Assembly (NCBI RefSeq): GCF_000518265.1
Contig: NZ_JADG01000011.1
Span: 372,001 to 436,000 of the forward strand
Direction: 5' to 3'
DNA from: Actinomadura oligospora ATCC 43269
GTDB lineage: Bacteria; Actinomycetota; Actinomycetes; Streptosporangiales; Streptosporangiaceae
DNA length: 64,000 bases
Part shown: positions 10,742-19,451 of the stretch, one piece after another
Numbering within the stretch: position 1 is the first letter of the stretch
Layout: every line of letters begins with the position of its first letter
Position numbers and translations under genes: made by a program
The notes under the pieces: generated by a model
What the model was told of the DNA's origin: nothing
Database searches by the model: none
What the model saw: the letters and a program-made list of their open reading frames with translations, nothing else

Positions 10742-11365
10742 TCAGGACGCCAGTGCGGCGGCCTGCTTCGCGAGGGAAGTGACGCGGTCCCAGTCGCCCG
10801 CGCGGACGGCATCCGCCGGGGTGAGCCAGCTCCCGCCGACGCAGCCGACGTTCGGAAGCGCGAGGTAGCGCGGCGCCGACTCGGGCGTGATGCCGCCGGT
10901 CGGGCAGAACCGCACCTGCGGCAGCGGCCCGCCGAGCGCCTTCAGGAAGGGCACGCCCCCGGCCGCCTCGGCCGGGAAGAACTTCATCGCGGTGACGCCG
11001 TGCTCCAGCAGCGCCATCGCCTCGGACGCGCTGGACACCCCGGGCAGGAAGGGCAGCCCGGTCGCGGTCATCGCGTCCCGGAGCGCGGGCGTGCAGCCGG
11101 GGCTGACCAGGAACGTCGCGCCCGCCTCGAGCGACCGCTCGGCGTCGGACGGCGTGACGACCGTGCCCGCGCCGACCACGGCGTCCGGCACCTCGGCCGC
11201 GATCCGCTCGATCGCGCCGATCGCCGCGTCCGTGCGCAGCGTCACCTCGATCGCGCGCAGCCCGCCCGCGACCAGAGCGCGGGCGAGCGGGACGGCGGCC
11301 TCCGCGTCGTCCAGCACGACGACGGGGACGACCGGGGCGAGGTCCAGCAGTTCGTGGGCGTTCAT
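10742..11365 (-). CDS. eda: KDPG aldolase (2-keto-3-deoxy-6-phosphogluconate aldolase)
   Basis: 207-residue class I aldolase, last step of the Entner-Doudoroff route: KDPG to pyruvate plus glyceraldehyde-3-phosphate. Schiff-base lysine is Lys128 in GVTAMKFFPAE, and the general base is Glu40 in AIEVTLRT; the phosphate site is CPTGGITPES. Length is that of the family. It is the third gene of the edd-glk-eda operon, starting 16 bp after glk, and ends just before a bidirectional terminator. Confidence 0.97.
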   Translation of the reverse strand: MNAHELLDLAPVVPVVVLDDAEAAVPLARALVAGGLRAIEVTLRTDAAIGAIERIAAEVPDAVVGAGTVVTPSDAERSLEAGATFLVSPGCTPALRDAMTATGLPFLPGVSSASEAMALLEHGVTAMKFFPAEAAGGVPFLKALGGPLPQVRFCPTGGITPESAPRYLALPNVGCVGGSWLTPADAVRAGDWDRVTSLAKQAAALAS

Positions 11366-11381
11366 GCCTGCTCCAGGAGGG

Positions 11382-12350
11382 TCATGCGTTCGTCTTCGTG
11401 AGCCGGACGGCGGCGCCGACCAGCGCCGGGTGCGGGTGGACGATCAGGGCGGTGGGGATGCCCTTGAGGTAGTCGGTGACCGGCGGCTTGTCCTCGAACC
11501 GGCGGCGGAAGTCGCTCGCCTGGAGCACGCCGGGGACGCGCGGCAGGATGCCGCCCGCCAGGTACACGCCGCCGGTCGCGCCGATCGTGAGCGCGACGTT
11601 CCCGGCGAACGAGCCGAGCAGCCCGCAGAAGACCTCGAGGGCCTCGGCGCAGGCGGGCTCGTCCCGCCGGTCGACGATCATCGCGGCGGTCAGCGGCTGC
11701 ACGCGGACGCCGTCCAGCATCGCCAGCAGCCGGTACAGCCGGGCGAGGCCGTCACCGGAGAGCAGGTACTCGGCGTTGGCGACGCCGAGCTCGGCGCGCA
11801 GCAGCCGCATGACCTCGATCTCCCGGTCGGTGCCCGCAGGGACGTCCACGTGGCCGCCCTCGCCGGCGACCGGGATCCAGCCGCCTCCCGCGCCGTCCGG
11901 TACTGGGACCAGGCCCGCCACCCCCATGCCGGTGCCGGGTCCCAGTACCGCGCGCGGACCGCCGGCGGGCGGAAGCGCCCCGCCGACGGTCATCAGGTCG
12001 CCTGCCCCGAGTCCGGGCAGCGACCAGGCCAGTGCCTCGAAGTCGTTGATGACCGTGAGGTCCTCGATGCCGAGGTGGGCGCGGGTGCGCTCGACCGTGT
12101 CGTTCGCCCAGCCCGCGTTGGTCAGCCGGATCCGGCCGTCCACGACCGGCCCGGCGACCGCGAGGCAGGCCGCGGCGGGCCGCGCTCCCCCGCCGTGCTC
12201 GGCGAGGTAGGCGGCCGCGGCCTCGGCCAGGCCCCGGTGGTCCCGGGTGGGCAGCGCGGCCACCCGCTCGGGCGCGGCTCCCGGGCCGTCCACCAGCGCG
12301 AACCGCGCGTTGGTGCCGCCCACGTCCGCGACCAGCCACGGCGTCGTCAT
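11382..12350 (-). CDS. glk: glucokinase (proteobacterial Glk type)
   Basis: 322-residue ATP-dependent glucokinase of the Glk family rather than the usual actinomycete ROK glucokinase. VADVGGTNARFALV is the ATP-binding motif, INDFEALAWSL carries the catalytic Asp, and PGTGMGVAGLV and EGGHVDVP form the sugar site. It sits between edd and eda, so glucose is phosphorylated and fed directly to the ED route. The unusual glucokinase type and the operon order resemble proteobacterial ED operons. Confidence 0.93.
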   Translation of the reverse strand: MTTPWLVADVGGTNARFALVDGPGAAPERVAALPTRDHRGLAEAAAAYLAEHGGGARPAAACLAVAGPVVDGRIRLTNAGWANDTVERTRAHLGIEDLTVINDFEALAWSLPGLGAGDLMTVGGALPPAGGPRAVLGPGTGMGVAGLVPVPDGAGGGWIPVAGEGGHVDVPAGTDREIEVMRLLRAELGVANAEYLLSGDGLARLYRLLAMLDGVRVQPLTAAMIVDRRDEPACAEALEVFCGLLGSFAGNVALTIGATGGVYLAGGILPRVPGVLQASDFRRRFEDKPPVTDYLKGIPTALIVHPHPALVGAAVRLTKTNA

Positions 12351-12378
12351 GTCGTCTTTCCTCCTCGCCTGCGGACGC

Positions 12379-14235
12379 TCAGCCGGCCACGCCGCCGAAC
12401 ACGCCCGCGCCGCGCTCGGCCGGGCCGACGGCCCGGCGGAACGCCCCGAACAGCTCGCGGCCGGTCCCGTACACCGCTCCGCCCGTCAGCTCGGAGGGCG
12501 GCGCGACGGGCTCGCGCGCGGCGAACTCGTCGTCGGGGACCAGCACTTCCAGGAGCCCCTTGTCCGCATCCAGCCGTACCACGTCCCCATCGCGCACGCG
12601 CGCGAGCGGACCACCGGCCGCGGCCTCGGGAGACACGTGGATCGCGGCGGGGACGGCCCCGGACGCGCCGGACATCCGGCCGTCCGTGACGAGAGCCACA
12701 CGGTGCCCGCGGTCCTGGAGGACGCCGAGCGGCGGGGTGAGCTTGTGCAGTTCGGGCATCCCGTTCGCGGCGGGTCCCTGGAACCGGACGACCGCGACGA
12801 CGTCCCGGCCGTCCAGCTCCCCGGCGGCGAACGCGGCCTGGAGCTCGTCCTGCGAGCCGAACACCCGCGCGGGTGCCTCGATCGTGCGGCGCTCGGCCGG
12901 GACCGCCGACACCTTCACGACCGCGCGGCCGAGGTTGCCGTCGACGGTGTGGAGGCCGCCGTGCTCGTCGAACGGCTCGGCGGCCGGACGCAGCACCTCG
13001 GCGTCACCGGACGTCGCGGGCGCGTCCGTCCAGGTCAGCTCGCCGCCATCGAGCGCCGGGACGACGGCGTACTCGGCCAGGGACGCGCCGCCGACCGTCC
13101 GGGCGTCGCCGTGCACGAGGCCCGCGCCGATCAGCTCGCGGATGAGGAAGCCGGTGCCGCCCGCCGCGTGGAAGTGGTTCACGTCGGCGGTGCCGTTCGG
13201 GTACAGCCGGGTCAGCAGCGGCGTGACGCGGGACAGCTCGTCGAAGTCGTCCCAGGTCAGCTCGATCCCGGCGGCGGCGGCCATGGCGACCAGGTGCAGC
13301 GTGTGGTTGGTGGAGCCGCCCGTCGCGAGCAGCGCGACGACGCCGTTGACGAACGCGCGCTCGTCCAGCAGCTCGCCGACCGGCGTGTACGCCTCGCCGC
13401 GCAGGTCGGTGATCTCGACGACGCGGCGTCCGGCCGCGCGGGTCAGCCCGTCCCGCAGCTCGGTGTGCGGCGGGACGAAGCTCGCGCCCGGCAGGTGCAG
13501 GCCCATGACCTCCATGAGCAGCTGGTTGGAGTTCGCCGTGCCGTAGAACGTGCAGGTCCCGGACGAGTGGTAGGAGTCGGCCTCGGCGGCGAGCAGCTCG
13601 TCCCGGTCGATCTCCCCGGCGGCGAACCGCTTGCGGATCGCGGCCTTCTGCGCGTTCGGCAGCCCGGAGGCCATCGGCCCGGCCGGGACCAGGATCGCGG
13701 GCAGGTGCCCGAACGCGAGCGCGCCGATCACCAGGCCCGGGACGATCTTGTCGCACACGCCGAGCAGCAGCGCGCCGTCGAACATGTCGTGGGACAGCGC
13801 GACCGCCGTGGCCATCGCGATGACGTCCCGGCTGAACAGCGACAGCTCCATCCCGGCGCGGCCCTGCGTGATGCCGTCGCACATCGCGGGCACGCCCCCG
13901 GCGAACTGCGCGGTGCCGCCCGCCTCGGCGACGGCGGCCTTGAGCACGTCCGGGTAGTCCTTCAGCGGCGCGTGCGCGGACAGCATGTCGTTGTAGGACG
14001 ACACGATCGCGATGTTGGGCGTGACGGCCCCGCGGAGCTGGAGCTTCACGTCGGGCGCGCAGGCGGCGAAGCCGTGCGCGAGGTTGGCGCAGCCGAGCCC
14101 GCCGCGGGCGGGTCCCCGCGTGCGCGCGTCGGCGATACGGCCCAGGTAGGCGGCGCGGCGGTCGGCGCTGCGCGCGGCGATCCGCTCGGTGACCCGTGCG
14201 ACGACGGGGTGTGGGGAGACCGGAACGGCGCTCAT
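12379..14235 (-). CDS. edd: 6-phosphogluconate dehydratase
   Basis: 618-residue IlvD/Edd-family [4Fe-4S] dehydratase converting 6-phosphogluconate to KDPG. Visible motifs include SSYNDMLSAHAPLKDYPD, AMCDGITQGRAGMELSL, LGVCDKIVPG, SGTCTFYGTANSNQ and TDGRMSGASGA; Cys residues in CDG, CDK and CTF are the expected cluster ligands. ATG 14235 follows GGAGTGTCCG. First gene of the operon, divergent from the ROK regulator across an AT-rich operator region. Confidence 0.96.
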   Translation of the reverse strand: MSAVPVSPHPVVARVTERIAARSADRRAAYLGRIADARTRGPARGGLGCANLAHGFAACAPDVKLQLRGAVTPNIAIVSSYNDMLSAHAPLKDYPDVLKAAVAEAGGTAQFAGGVPAMCDGITQGRAGMELSLFSRDVIAMATAVALSHDMFDGALLLGVCDKIVPGLVIGALAFGHLPAILVPAGPMASGLPNAQKAAIRKRFAAGEIDRDELLAAEADSYHSSGTCTFYGTANSNQLLMEVMGLHLPGASFVPPHTELRDGLTRAAGRRVVEITDLRGEAYTPVGELLDERAFVNGVVALLATGGSTNHTLHLVAMAAAAGIELTWDDFDELSRVTPLLTRLYPNGTADVNHFHAAGGTGFLIRELIGAGLVHGDARTVGGASLAEYAVVPALDGGELTWTDAPATSGDAEVLRPAAEPFDEHGGLHTVDGNLGRAVVKVSAVPAERRTIEAPARVFGSQDELQAAFAAGELDGRDVVAVVRFQGPAANGMPELHKLTPPLGVLQDRGHRVALVTDGRMSGASGAVPAAIHVSPEAAAGGPLARVRDGDVVRLDADKGLLEVLVPDDEFAAREPVAPPSELTGGAVYGTGRELFGAFRRAVGPAERGAGVFGGVAG

Positions 14236-14285
14236 CGGACACTCCAAGCCGAAGGGGACGGACAACGACACACGCAACCTAGCGG

Positions 14286-14334
14286 ACATAAGTCATACAA
14301 GTCATCAGACTTACGCAGTAATCTTTACATAAGT
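14286..14334. promoter_or_regulatory. operator region between edd and the ROK regulator
   Basis: AT-rich island in a GC-rich surround. AAGTC-ATCA-GACTT (14299-14312) is a perfect palindrome; TAAGTC at 14289 also pairs with GACTTA at 14308. ACATAAGT is repeated exactly at 14286 and 14327, 41 bp apart (about four helical turns). It probably binds the divergently encoded ROK protein and controls both directions. Confidence 0.7.
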
Positions 14335-14368
14335 TTCGGCCACCCCGTCCACATGCTTGGATGATCCG

Positions 14369-15502
14369 ATGCCCCACCGGCCCGTCTATCCGCCCGCGCG
14401 ACGCCCCGCCACCTGCGGGGACGTGCTGCGACTCGTCCGCGAGGACGGCGTCGCCACCCGCGCCGAGCTGGCCCGCGTCACCGGGCTGTCCCGCCCCGCG
14501 GTCGCCGCCCGGGTGACCGAGCTGATCGCGCACGGGCTGCTGGTCGAGCACGCCGACGGGCCGTCCACCGGCGGACGGCCGCCCGCGCGGCTGGCCTTCG
14601 ACGCGGCGGGCGGCGCGATCCTGGTCGCCAACCTCGGCCAGTCCCGCGGCCAGCTCGCGGTCTGCGACCTGGCCGGGACGATCCTGCGCCGCGCCGACGC
14701 CGACCTGCCGCCCGGACGGCTGCCCGAGGTGGCGCTGCCCGCGCTCGTCCGGCAGTGGACGGCCCTGCTCGACGCCTGCGGCCTTCCCGCGTCGTCCGTG
14801 CGCGGCGCGGGGATCGGCGCGCCCGACCCGGCCGACTTCGACCTGTGGGACACCGCCCCGGTCGCCGAGCGCCTCGGCGCGCCCGTCCTGCTGGACAACG
14901 AGGTCAACGTCGCCGCGCTCGGCGAGCACCGCGCCCACCACGCGGACGTCGCGGACCTGCTGTTCGTGAAGGTCTCCACCGGCATCGGCGCGGGCCTGGT
15001 CTCCGGTGGACGTGTCCAGCGCGGCGCGCAGGGCGCGGCCGGAGAGATCGGGCACGTCCCCGTCGCGAACGGTCCGGGCATCACGTGCCGCTGCGGCAAC
15101 CTCGACTGCGTGGAGGCGGTCGCCGGGGGCGCCGCCCTCGTCGCCCTGTCCAGCGCGCCCGACCTGCCCACGCTCGTGTCGCGCGCGCAGGAGGGGGACG
15201 CCGAGGCCGTCCTGATCGTCCGGGACGCGGGCCGCCGCCTCGGCGAGGTCATCGCCGCCGCCGTGAACATCCTGAACCCGGCCGTCGTGATCCTCGGCGG
15301 CGACCTCACCGCCGCGTACGAGCCGCTCGTCGCGGGCGTCCGCGAGGTCGTCTACCGGCGCGCGACCGCGCTCGCCACCCGCACCCTGCGGATCGAGCCG
15401 AGCCGCCTCGGCGAGCTGGCGGGCCTCACCGGCTGCGCCGCGATGGTCCTCGACCACACGCTCGCGCCCGAGGCGATCGACGCCGTCCTGGCTTCCGGCT
15501 GA
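14369..15502 (+). CDS. ROK-family transcriptional regulator
   Basis: NagC/XylR-type regulator of 377 residues. The N-terminal winged helix (DVLRLVREDGVATRAELARVTGLSRPAVAARV) is followed by a ROK sugar-kinase-like domain; the zinc motif CRCGNLDCVEAVAGG and GAGEIGH-like GAAGEIGHVPV are present. DLAGTILRR replaces a typical intact ATP site, in keeping with a sensor rather than a kinase. ATG 14369 was chosen over TTG 14357. It most likely senses a sugar or ED intermediate and controls edd-glk-eda. Confidence 0.92.
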   Translation: MPHRPVYPPARRPATCGDVLRLVREDGVATRAELARVTGLSRPAVAARVTELIAHGLLVEHADGPSTGGRPPARLAFDAAGGAILVANLGQSRGQLAVCDLAGTILRRADADLPPGRLPEVALPALVRQWTALLDACGLPASSVRGAGIGAPDPADFDLWDTAPVAERLGAPVLLDNEVNVAALGEHRAHHADVADLLFVKVSTGIGAGLVSGGRVQRGAQGAAGEIGHVPVANGPGITCRCGNLDCVEAVAGGAALVALSSAPDLPTLVSRAQEGDAEAVLIVRDAGRRLGEVIAAAVNILNPAVVILGGDLTAAYEPLVAGVREVVYRRATALATRTLRIEPSRLGELAGLTGCAAMVLDHTLAPEAIDAVLASG

Positions 15503-15709
15503 CGGCCCCCGACCCACTCCCTGGGGCATTCCGGCCCGTTCGCGCCCGGCGCGAAATAGCGACCGGCGACGCGGAGAATGACGTAATCCGAACGCCGGGA
15601 ACCCCTGTGTCCAGGCGTCCCCCGGACCTGTGCGCGATCTTGCGGCGCGCTTAACGCATCGTTTACGCTCTCACGCCCCATCCCTTTATTTCGTCACGGG
15701 GGCGAAACT

Positions 15710-16096
15710 GTGCTCGATCAGTCTCCCGAAGCCATGGAGAAGGCTTTGGAGAACCTGACCAAGGACGCGAACGAGAAGCTGGAACGCTACGCGGAGATGC
15801 GCCGGCAGATCGCCGCGATGCGCAGCACCGCGCAGTCCGCCGACGGCAACGTCACGGTCACCGTCGCCCCCGGCGGCGCCATCACCGACATCAACCTCAG
15901 CGAGCGCGCGCTCCGGCAGGGCGCGGCCCAGCTCTCGGCGACGCTGATGAGCACCATCGCGGCGGCCAGCGCCGACGTCTCCCGCCGGATGGCCGCGGCC
16001 GTCGCGCCGCTCGCCCCGGCCGGGATGGACGTCGAGGCGCTCGTGAACTCCCGGCTCCCCGCCCCGCCGCGGGACGACCTGGGCGGACGCCGATGA
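15710..16096 (+). CDS. YbaB/EbfC-family protein of an ESX-like locus
   Basis: 128-residue YbaB/EbfC-like protein: a helical start (EKALENLTKDANEKLERYAEMRRQIAAM), a strand-rich middle (GNVTVTVAPGGAITDINLSERAL) and a helical C-terminus. This family binds DNA in other settings, but in actinomycetes a divergent group is found upstream of ESX small proteins. GTG 15710 follows CACGGGGG. It overlaps the next gene by 4 bp. An inverted repeat, TTAACG-CAT-CGTTTA, lies upstream at about 15650. Confidence 0.82.
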   Translation: MLDQSPEAMEKALENLTKDANEKLERYAEMRRQIAAMRSTAQSADGNVTVTVAPGGAITDINLSERALRQGAAQLSATLMSTIAAASADVSRRMAAAVAPLAPAGMDVEALVNSRLPAPPRDDLGGRR

Positions 16097-16437
16097 CCGA
16101 GACCACGCACGACGTCGACAAGCTGCTGTCGGCCGCCGAGAGCGCCGACCGGATGAGCGACGCGGCCGTGTCCATCCAGAGCACCGCGAAGGACATCAAC
16201 GTCTCCGGCCACGAGTGGGGCGCGGTCGGGATCGCCTTCAGCGTCCACTACGACCAGGCGGCCAAGGACGTCAACGAGCACCTGGACCTGCTGGTCAAGT
16301 CGCTGCAGGGCATCGAGAGCGGGATCGAGCAGACCGCGCGCAACTACGCGGGCGCGAACCAGTCGATCCTCGCCAAGATCTCCGCGCTGGAGGCCGACCG
16401 CCCGGAGATCAGGCCGGGCCCGGCGGGGAAGGACTGA
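16093..16437 (+). CDS. EspC/WXG100-like small ESX protein
   Basis: 114-residue helical protein, KLLSAAESADRMSDAAVSIQSTAKDINVSG then HEWGAVGIAFSVHYDQAAKDVNEHLDLLVKSL. Its length, the tryptophan between two helices and the lack of a signal peptide agree with EspC/WXG100-type type VII substrates. It overlaps the YbaB-like gene by 4 bp and precedes a larger protein of the same type. No EccC ATPase or EccD pore is encoded here, so the secretion apparatus must be elsewhere. Confidence 0.75.
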   Translation: MTETTHDVDKLLSAAESADRMSDAAVSIQSTAKDINVSGHEWGAVGIAFSVHYDQAAKDVNEHLDLLVKSLQGIESGIEQTARNYAGANQSILAKISALEADRPEIRPGPAGKD

Positions 16438-16444
16438 GCGCGCG

Positions 16445-17449
16445 ATGGTGGAGATCTTCGATGACCCGTACAAGGCGGGCGAGGGCAACGTCCCCGGCTG
16501 GAGCCAGGTCTCCAAGGGCGTCCAGCACTACCAGAGCGAGGACTACACCTCGATCGCCGGTGACATCGCCGACCTCGGCTACACCGGGTTCACCGCCTGG
16601 ATGGACCCGCTCGGCGCGCTGGTGGGCGCGGGCGTCGGCTTCCTGGTCGACGTGATCAAGCCGCTGCACGACATGCTGACCTGGGTCACCGGCGACGACG
16701 GCGCGATCGGCGAGCACCGCGGGGAGTGGGACGGCGTCGCCAAGAACCTCGTCTCGCTCGCCGACCAGATGGAGAAGGACCTCGCCAAGGACCTGGAGAC
16801 CTGGACGGGCCCGGCCAGCGAGGCGGGGAAGACCAGGATCAGCGAGTTCATCCAGGGCACCCGGGACACCGCCAACGCGATCGGCGACATCAAGGGGCTG
16901 CTCGCCCTCACCGCCTCGCTCTGCGACACCGCGATGTCCCTGATCAAGGACCTGATCTCGCAGTTCGTCGAGTGGCTGATCATCACCTGGCTGGCCGCGC
17001 AGGCCGCCGCGATCCCGACGCTCGGCGCCAGCGAGGTCGCCGCCGCGGGCGCGACCACCGCCGAGGCCGCGATCGCGACCGGCCGCGGGGCCCGGATCGT
17101 CCAGAAGGTGCTGGCCGTCTTCAGGAAGATGGCCGACGTCGTCCGCAAGGTCATCACCAAGCTCAAGGCGCTGCGGAACTCGGCGGTGTGGAAGCTGACC
17201 GGCAAGGGCGGCAACACCAGCCTCGGCCCCGGCGGCCTCGGCCGCGACCTGGTCTCGGACGGCCGGGACGCGCGCACCGCCCTCGGCGGCGCCAACGGCG
17301 CGCGGACGCCGTTCTCCTACGATCCGAAGGACGGCGCCGTCGCCGCGGGCACCAAGATCGGCACGGGGCTGGGTCAGAGCGAGGAGGACGACCAGAGCAA
17401 CGTCCCGCCGCCCGGCGAGATCAACCGGAAGCTGAACCTCGGTGTCTGA
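16445..17449 (+). CDS. WXG100-domain effector-like protein
   Basis: 334-residue protein, all-helical at first. WDGVAKNLVSLADQMEKDLAKDLETWTGPASEAGKTRISEF carries the W-x-G motif (WTG) of a WXG100 domain at about residue 120. Hydrophobic helices follow (LVDVIKPLHDMLTW, EWLIITWLAAQAAAIPTLG), with a basic stretch and a Gly-rich disordered tail. It resembles large ESX substrates of actinomycetes whose C-terminus can be a toxin, but I see no catalytic motif. Starts 7 bp after the EspC-like gene. Confidence 0.75.
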   Translation: MVEIFDDPYKAGEGNVPGWSQVSKGVQHYQSEDYTSIAGDIADLGYTGFTAWMDPLGALVGAGVGFLVDVIKPLHDMLTWVTGDDGAIGEHRGEWDGVAKNLVSLADQMEKDLAKDLETWTGPASEAGKTRISEFIQGTRDTANAIGDIKGLLALTASLCDTAMSLIKDLISQFVEWLIITWLAAQAAAIPTLGASEVAAAGATTAEAAIATGRGARIVQKVLAVFRKMADVVRKVITKLKALRNSAVWKLTGKGGNTSLGPGGLGRDLVSDGRDARTALGGANGARTPFSYDPKDGAVAAGTKIGTGLGQSEEDDQSNVPPPGEINRKLNLGV

Positions 17450-17900
17450 GACCTGGAAGGGCTTCCGGTCCGCGCCGCTCCTGCTCCCGGTGGTGTACGT
17501 CGTCGTGATGGGCGCGGCCGTGGGCGGGAGCCCCGGCCGGGCGGCCGAGCCCGCCGTGCTCGTCCCGGCGCTCGTCGGCCTGGTGCTGCTGGTCGGGCTC
17601 CCCTTGCGCGCGGCGTTGCACCGCCGGATCGTGCTGGGCCCGGACGAGCTGACCGTCCACCGGACGTTCGGCACGCACACCTTCCCGCTCGCCGAGATCG
17701 CCTTCCTCCAGGAGAACCGTCCCGGCGGACTCGGACCGCAGTGGCCGAAGCTGCTCGTGCGCGACACGTCCGGCCGGACGTGCCGGACGTGGAGCCTCGG
17801 CCCGGACCACGAGCGCATCGTCGGAACCGTCCGGGCCGCGGTCATGCGGGCCAGCGGGTCCGACCCGATGGCCTACGTGGACGAGGAGGCCACGGCCTGA
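17442..17900 (+). CDS. small membrane protein with PH-like domain
   Basis: 152 residues. Two N-terminal membrane helices (LLLPVVYVVVMGAAVGG and PAVLVPALVGLVLLVGLPL) are followed by a soluble bacterial PH-like region: HRRIVLGPDELTVHRTFGTHTFPLAEIAFLQENR. GTG 17442 overlaps the preceding stop, so it is translationally coupled to the WXG100 gene and likely belongs to the same ESX-like unit, perhaps as an accessory or immunity protein (inference). A strong terminator follows. Confidence 0.78.
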   Translation: MSETWKGFRSAPLLLPVVYVVVMGAAVGGSPGRAAEPAVLVPALVGLVLLVGLPLRAALHRRIVLGPDELTVHRTFGTHTFPLAEIAFLQENRPGGLGPQWPKLLVRDTSGRTCRTWSLGPDHERIVGTVRAAVMRASGSDPMAYVDEEATA

Positions 17901-17914
17901 CCTGCTCGTCCGCG

Positions 17915-17943
17915 AACCCCGTTGCTGAATCGGCAACGGGGTT
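17915..17943 (+). terminator. terminator of the ESX-like operon
   Basis: AACCCCGTTGC and GCAACGGGGTT form a perfect 11-bp stem around a 7-base loop, 15 bp after the stop codon of the PH-like membrane gene, followed by TTGCGCTT. Confidence 0.9.
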
Positions 17944-17978
17944 TGCGCTTCTGAGCGGTGGCTGGCGATGCTGTGCGC

Positions 17979-18620
17979 ATGGCAGAGGAACTGACCAACG
18001 AAGAATTCTGGGACGAGCGCTACGGCGGCCACGGACACGGGCACGGCCACGGGCACATCTGGAGCGGCAACCCCAACGCCGCCCTGGTCGAGGAGATCTC
18101 CGGCCTGACTCCCGGGACGGCGCTCGACCTCGGCTGCGGCGAGGGCGCGGACGCCGTCTGGCTCGCCCGCCAGGGCTGGAAGGTCACGGCCGTGGACGTC
18201 TCGGGCGTCGCGATCGGACGCGCCGAGCAGCACGCCGTCGACACCGGGACGGCGGACGCTATCGAGTTCCAGCGCCGGGACCTGTCCGAGTCGTTCCCCG
18301 AGGGCGTCTTCGACCTGGTGACCTCGCAGTTCCTGCACTCCCCCGCCGAGCCGATCTCGGAGCGGATCCTGCGCGCTGCGCGCGACGCCGTGGCCCCCGG
18401 CGGGACGCTGCTGGTCGAAGGCCACGCGGGCCCGCCGCCGTGGGCCCCGGACGCCCACAACTTCCTGCCGACGGCCGCCGAGGTCGTCGTCACCCTGGAC
18501 CTGGACCCCGCCGAGTGGGAGGTGCAGCGCGCCGCCGAGCACGACCGGCAGCAGAGCGCCCCGGACGGCACCGTCGTGACCCGCCTCGACTGCACCGTCA
18601 AGGCCCGCCGGAAGGCATGA
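17979..18620 (+). CDS. class I SAM-dependent methyltransferase with His/Gly-rich loop
   Basis: 213-residue methyltransferase. Motif I is ALDLGCGEGADAVWLARQGWKVTAVDVS, with the acidic end of strand 2 binding the SAM ribose; DLVTSQFLH is motif IV. The N-terminus FWDERYGGHGHGHGHGHIWSGNPN inserts alternating His-Gly residues in a place where related SAM methyltransferases have a short loop, which could bind metal ions. ATG 17979 was preferred over GTG 17958. Target molecule unknown. Confidence 0.9.
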   Translation: MAEELTNEEFWDERYGGHGHGHGHGHIWSGNPNAALVEEISGLTPGTALDLGCGEGADAVWLARQGWKVTAVDVSGVAIGRAEQHAVDTGTADAIEFQRRDLSESFPEGVFDLVTSQFLHSPAEPISERILRAARDAVAPGGTLLVEGHAGPPPWAPDAHNFLPTAAEVVVTLDLDPAEWEVQRAAEHDRQQSAPDGTVVTRLDCTVKARRKA

Positions 18621-18648
18621 CCCTCCGACGCCTGGCCCCCAGAGGGAT

Positions 18649-19371
18649 CTAGGCCGAGGTCCGTTCCGCTTCCACGTCCAGCCCCGGCGGCTGTGGCTGC
18701 GGCTGAGCCGGGGGCTTGGCCGGGCTCAGCCCCTTGGCCAGGGCACCCGGAACCTTGACCTCCACCGGCCCGTGCATCTGTGGCTGCGGCTTCGCCGGAG
18801 CCACAGCCGGGGGTTGGGCCTGGGGCTGGACGGGCTCGTCCCCGGCCTCGGGCTGCGGCGGCGGGACGGGGATCAGGAGCTGGCGCGGGCGGCCGTTGCC
18901 CCCGGGGAGGGCCCGGCGCTGGCGTTCCAGGCCGCGCAGGATCTCGCGGATGCCGTTGACCTGGTCGTCCAGCCCGACGCGCAGCTCGGCCTCGTAGCGG
19001 ACGACCTCCTCGGCCGAGTGGACGGCCTCGGTGTGGCGGGCGCGCGCGTCGTGGAGCAGTTCGGCCGCCGACGCGCGGGCCTCCTTCTCCAGCGCGGACG
19101 CGCGGTCGCGCGCCCGCTCGACGATCTCGCCCGCCTCACGCCTGGCCGCCTCGAGCAGCCGGTCGGAGGTCTCCTGCGCGAGGCGCATGACACCCGCCGC
19201 GGTCTCCGGCGACTCGGGCGGCCGGGACCGCAGTGCGTCGAGCTCCCGGTGCAGCGCGGTCAGGGTGGTCTCGACGTCGGTGAGGAAGTCGTTCACCTCG
19301 ACCAGGTCGTACCCCTCCCGCAGCCGCACGGTGGTGAACACCTTCCGGGCGACCTCGGACGGCGTCAGCAT
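18649..19371 (-). CDS. DivIVA/Wag31-like coiled-coil protein
   Basis: 240-residue protein. The N-terminus LTPSEVARKVFTTVRLREGYDLVEVNDFLTDVE is a DivIVA lipid-binding domain; a long coiled coil (about residues 45-170) and a Pro/Gln-rich tail with repeated KPQ/PQPQ segments follow. DivIVA proteins mark poles and recruit polar-growth machinery; this one is shorter than the main Wag31/DivIVA of actinomycetes and not next to ftsZ/sepF, so it is probably a paralogue. ATG 19371 follows AAGGGG. Confidence 0.88.
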   Translation of the reverse strand: MLTPSEVARKVFTTVRLREGYDLVEVNDFLTDVETTLTALHRELDALRSRPPESPETAAGVMRLAQETSDRLLEAARREAGEIVERARDRASALEKEARASAAELLHDARARHTEAVHSAEEVVRYEAELRVGLDDQVNGIREILRGLERQRRALPGGNGRPRQLLIPVPPPQPEAGDEPVQPQAQPPAVAPAKPQPQMHGPVEVKVPGALAKGLSPAKPPAQPQPQPPGLDVEAERTSA

Positions 19372-19451
19372 GTCGGCCCCTTCCGCCGGGCATGTCATCA
19401 CGCTTTGCATTCCCATGACAACCGCTTGTAAACGAGATGGGGCCGACATGG

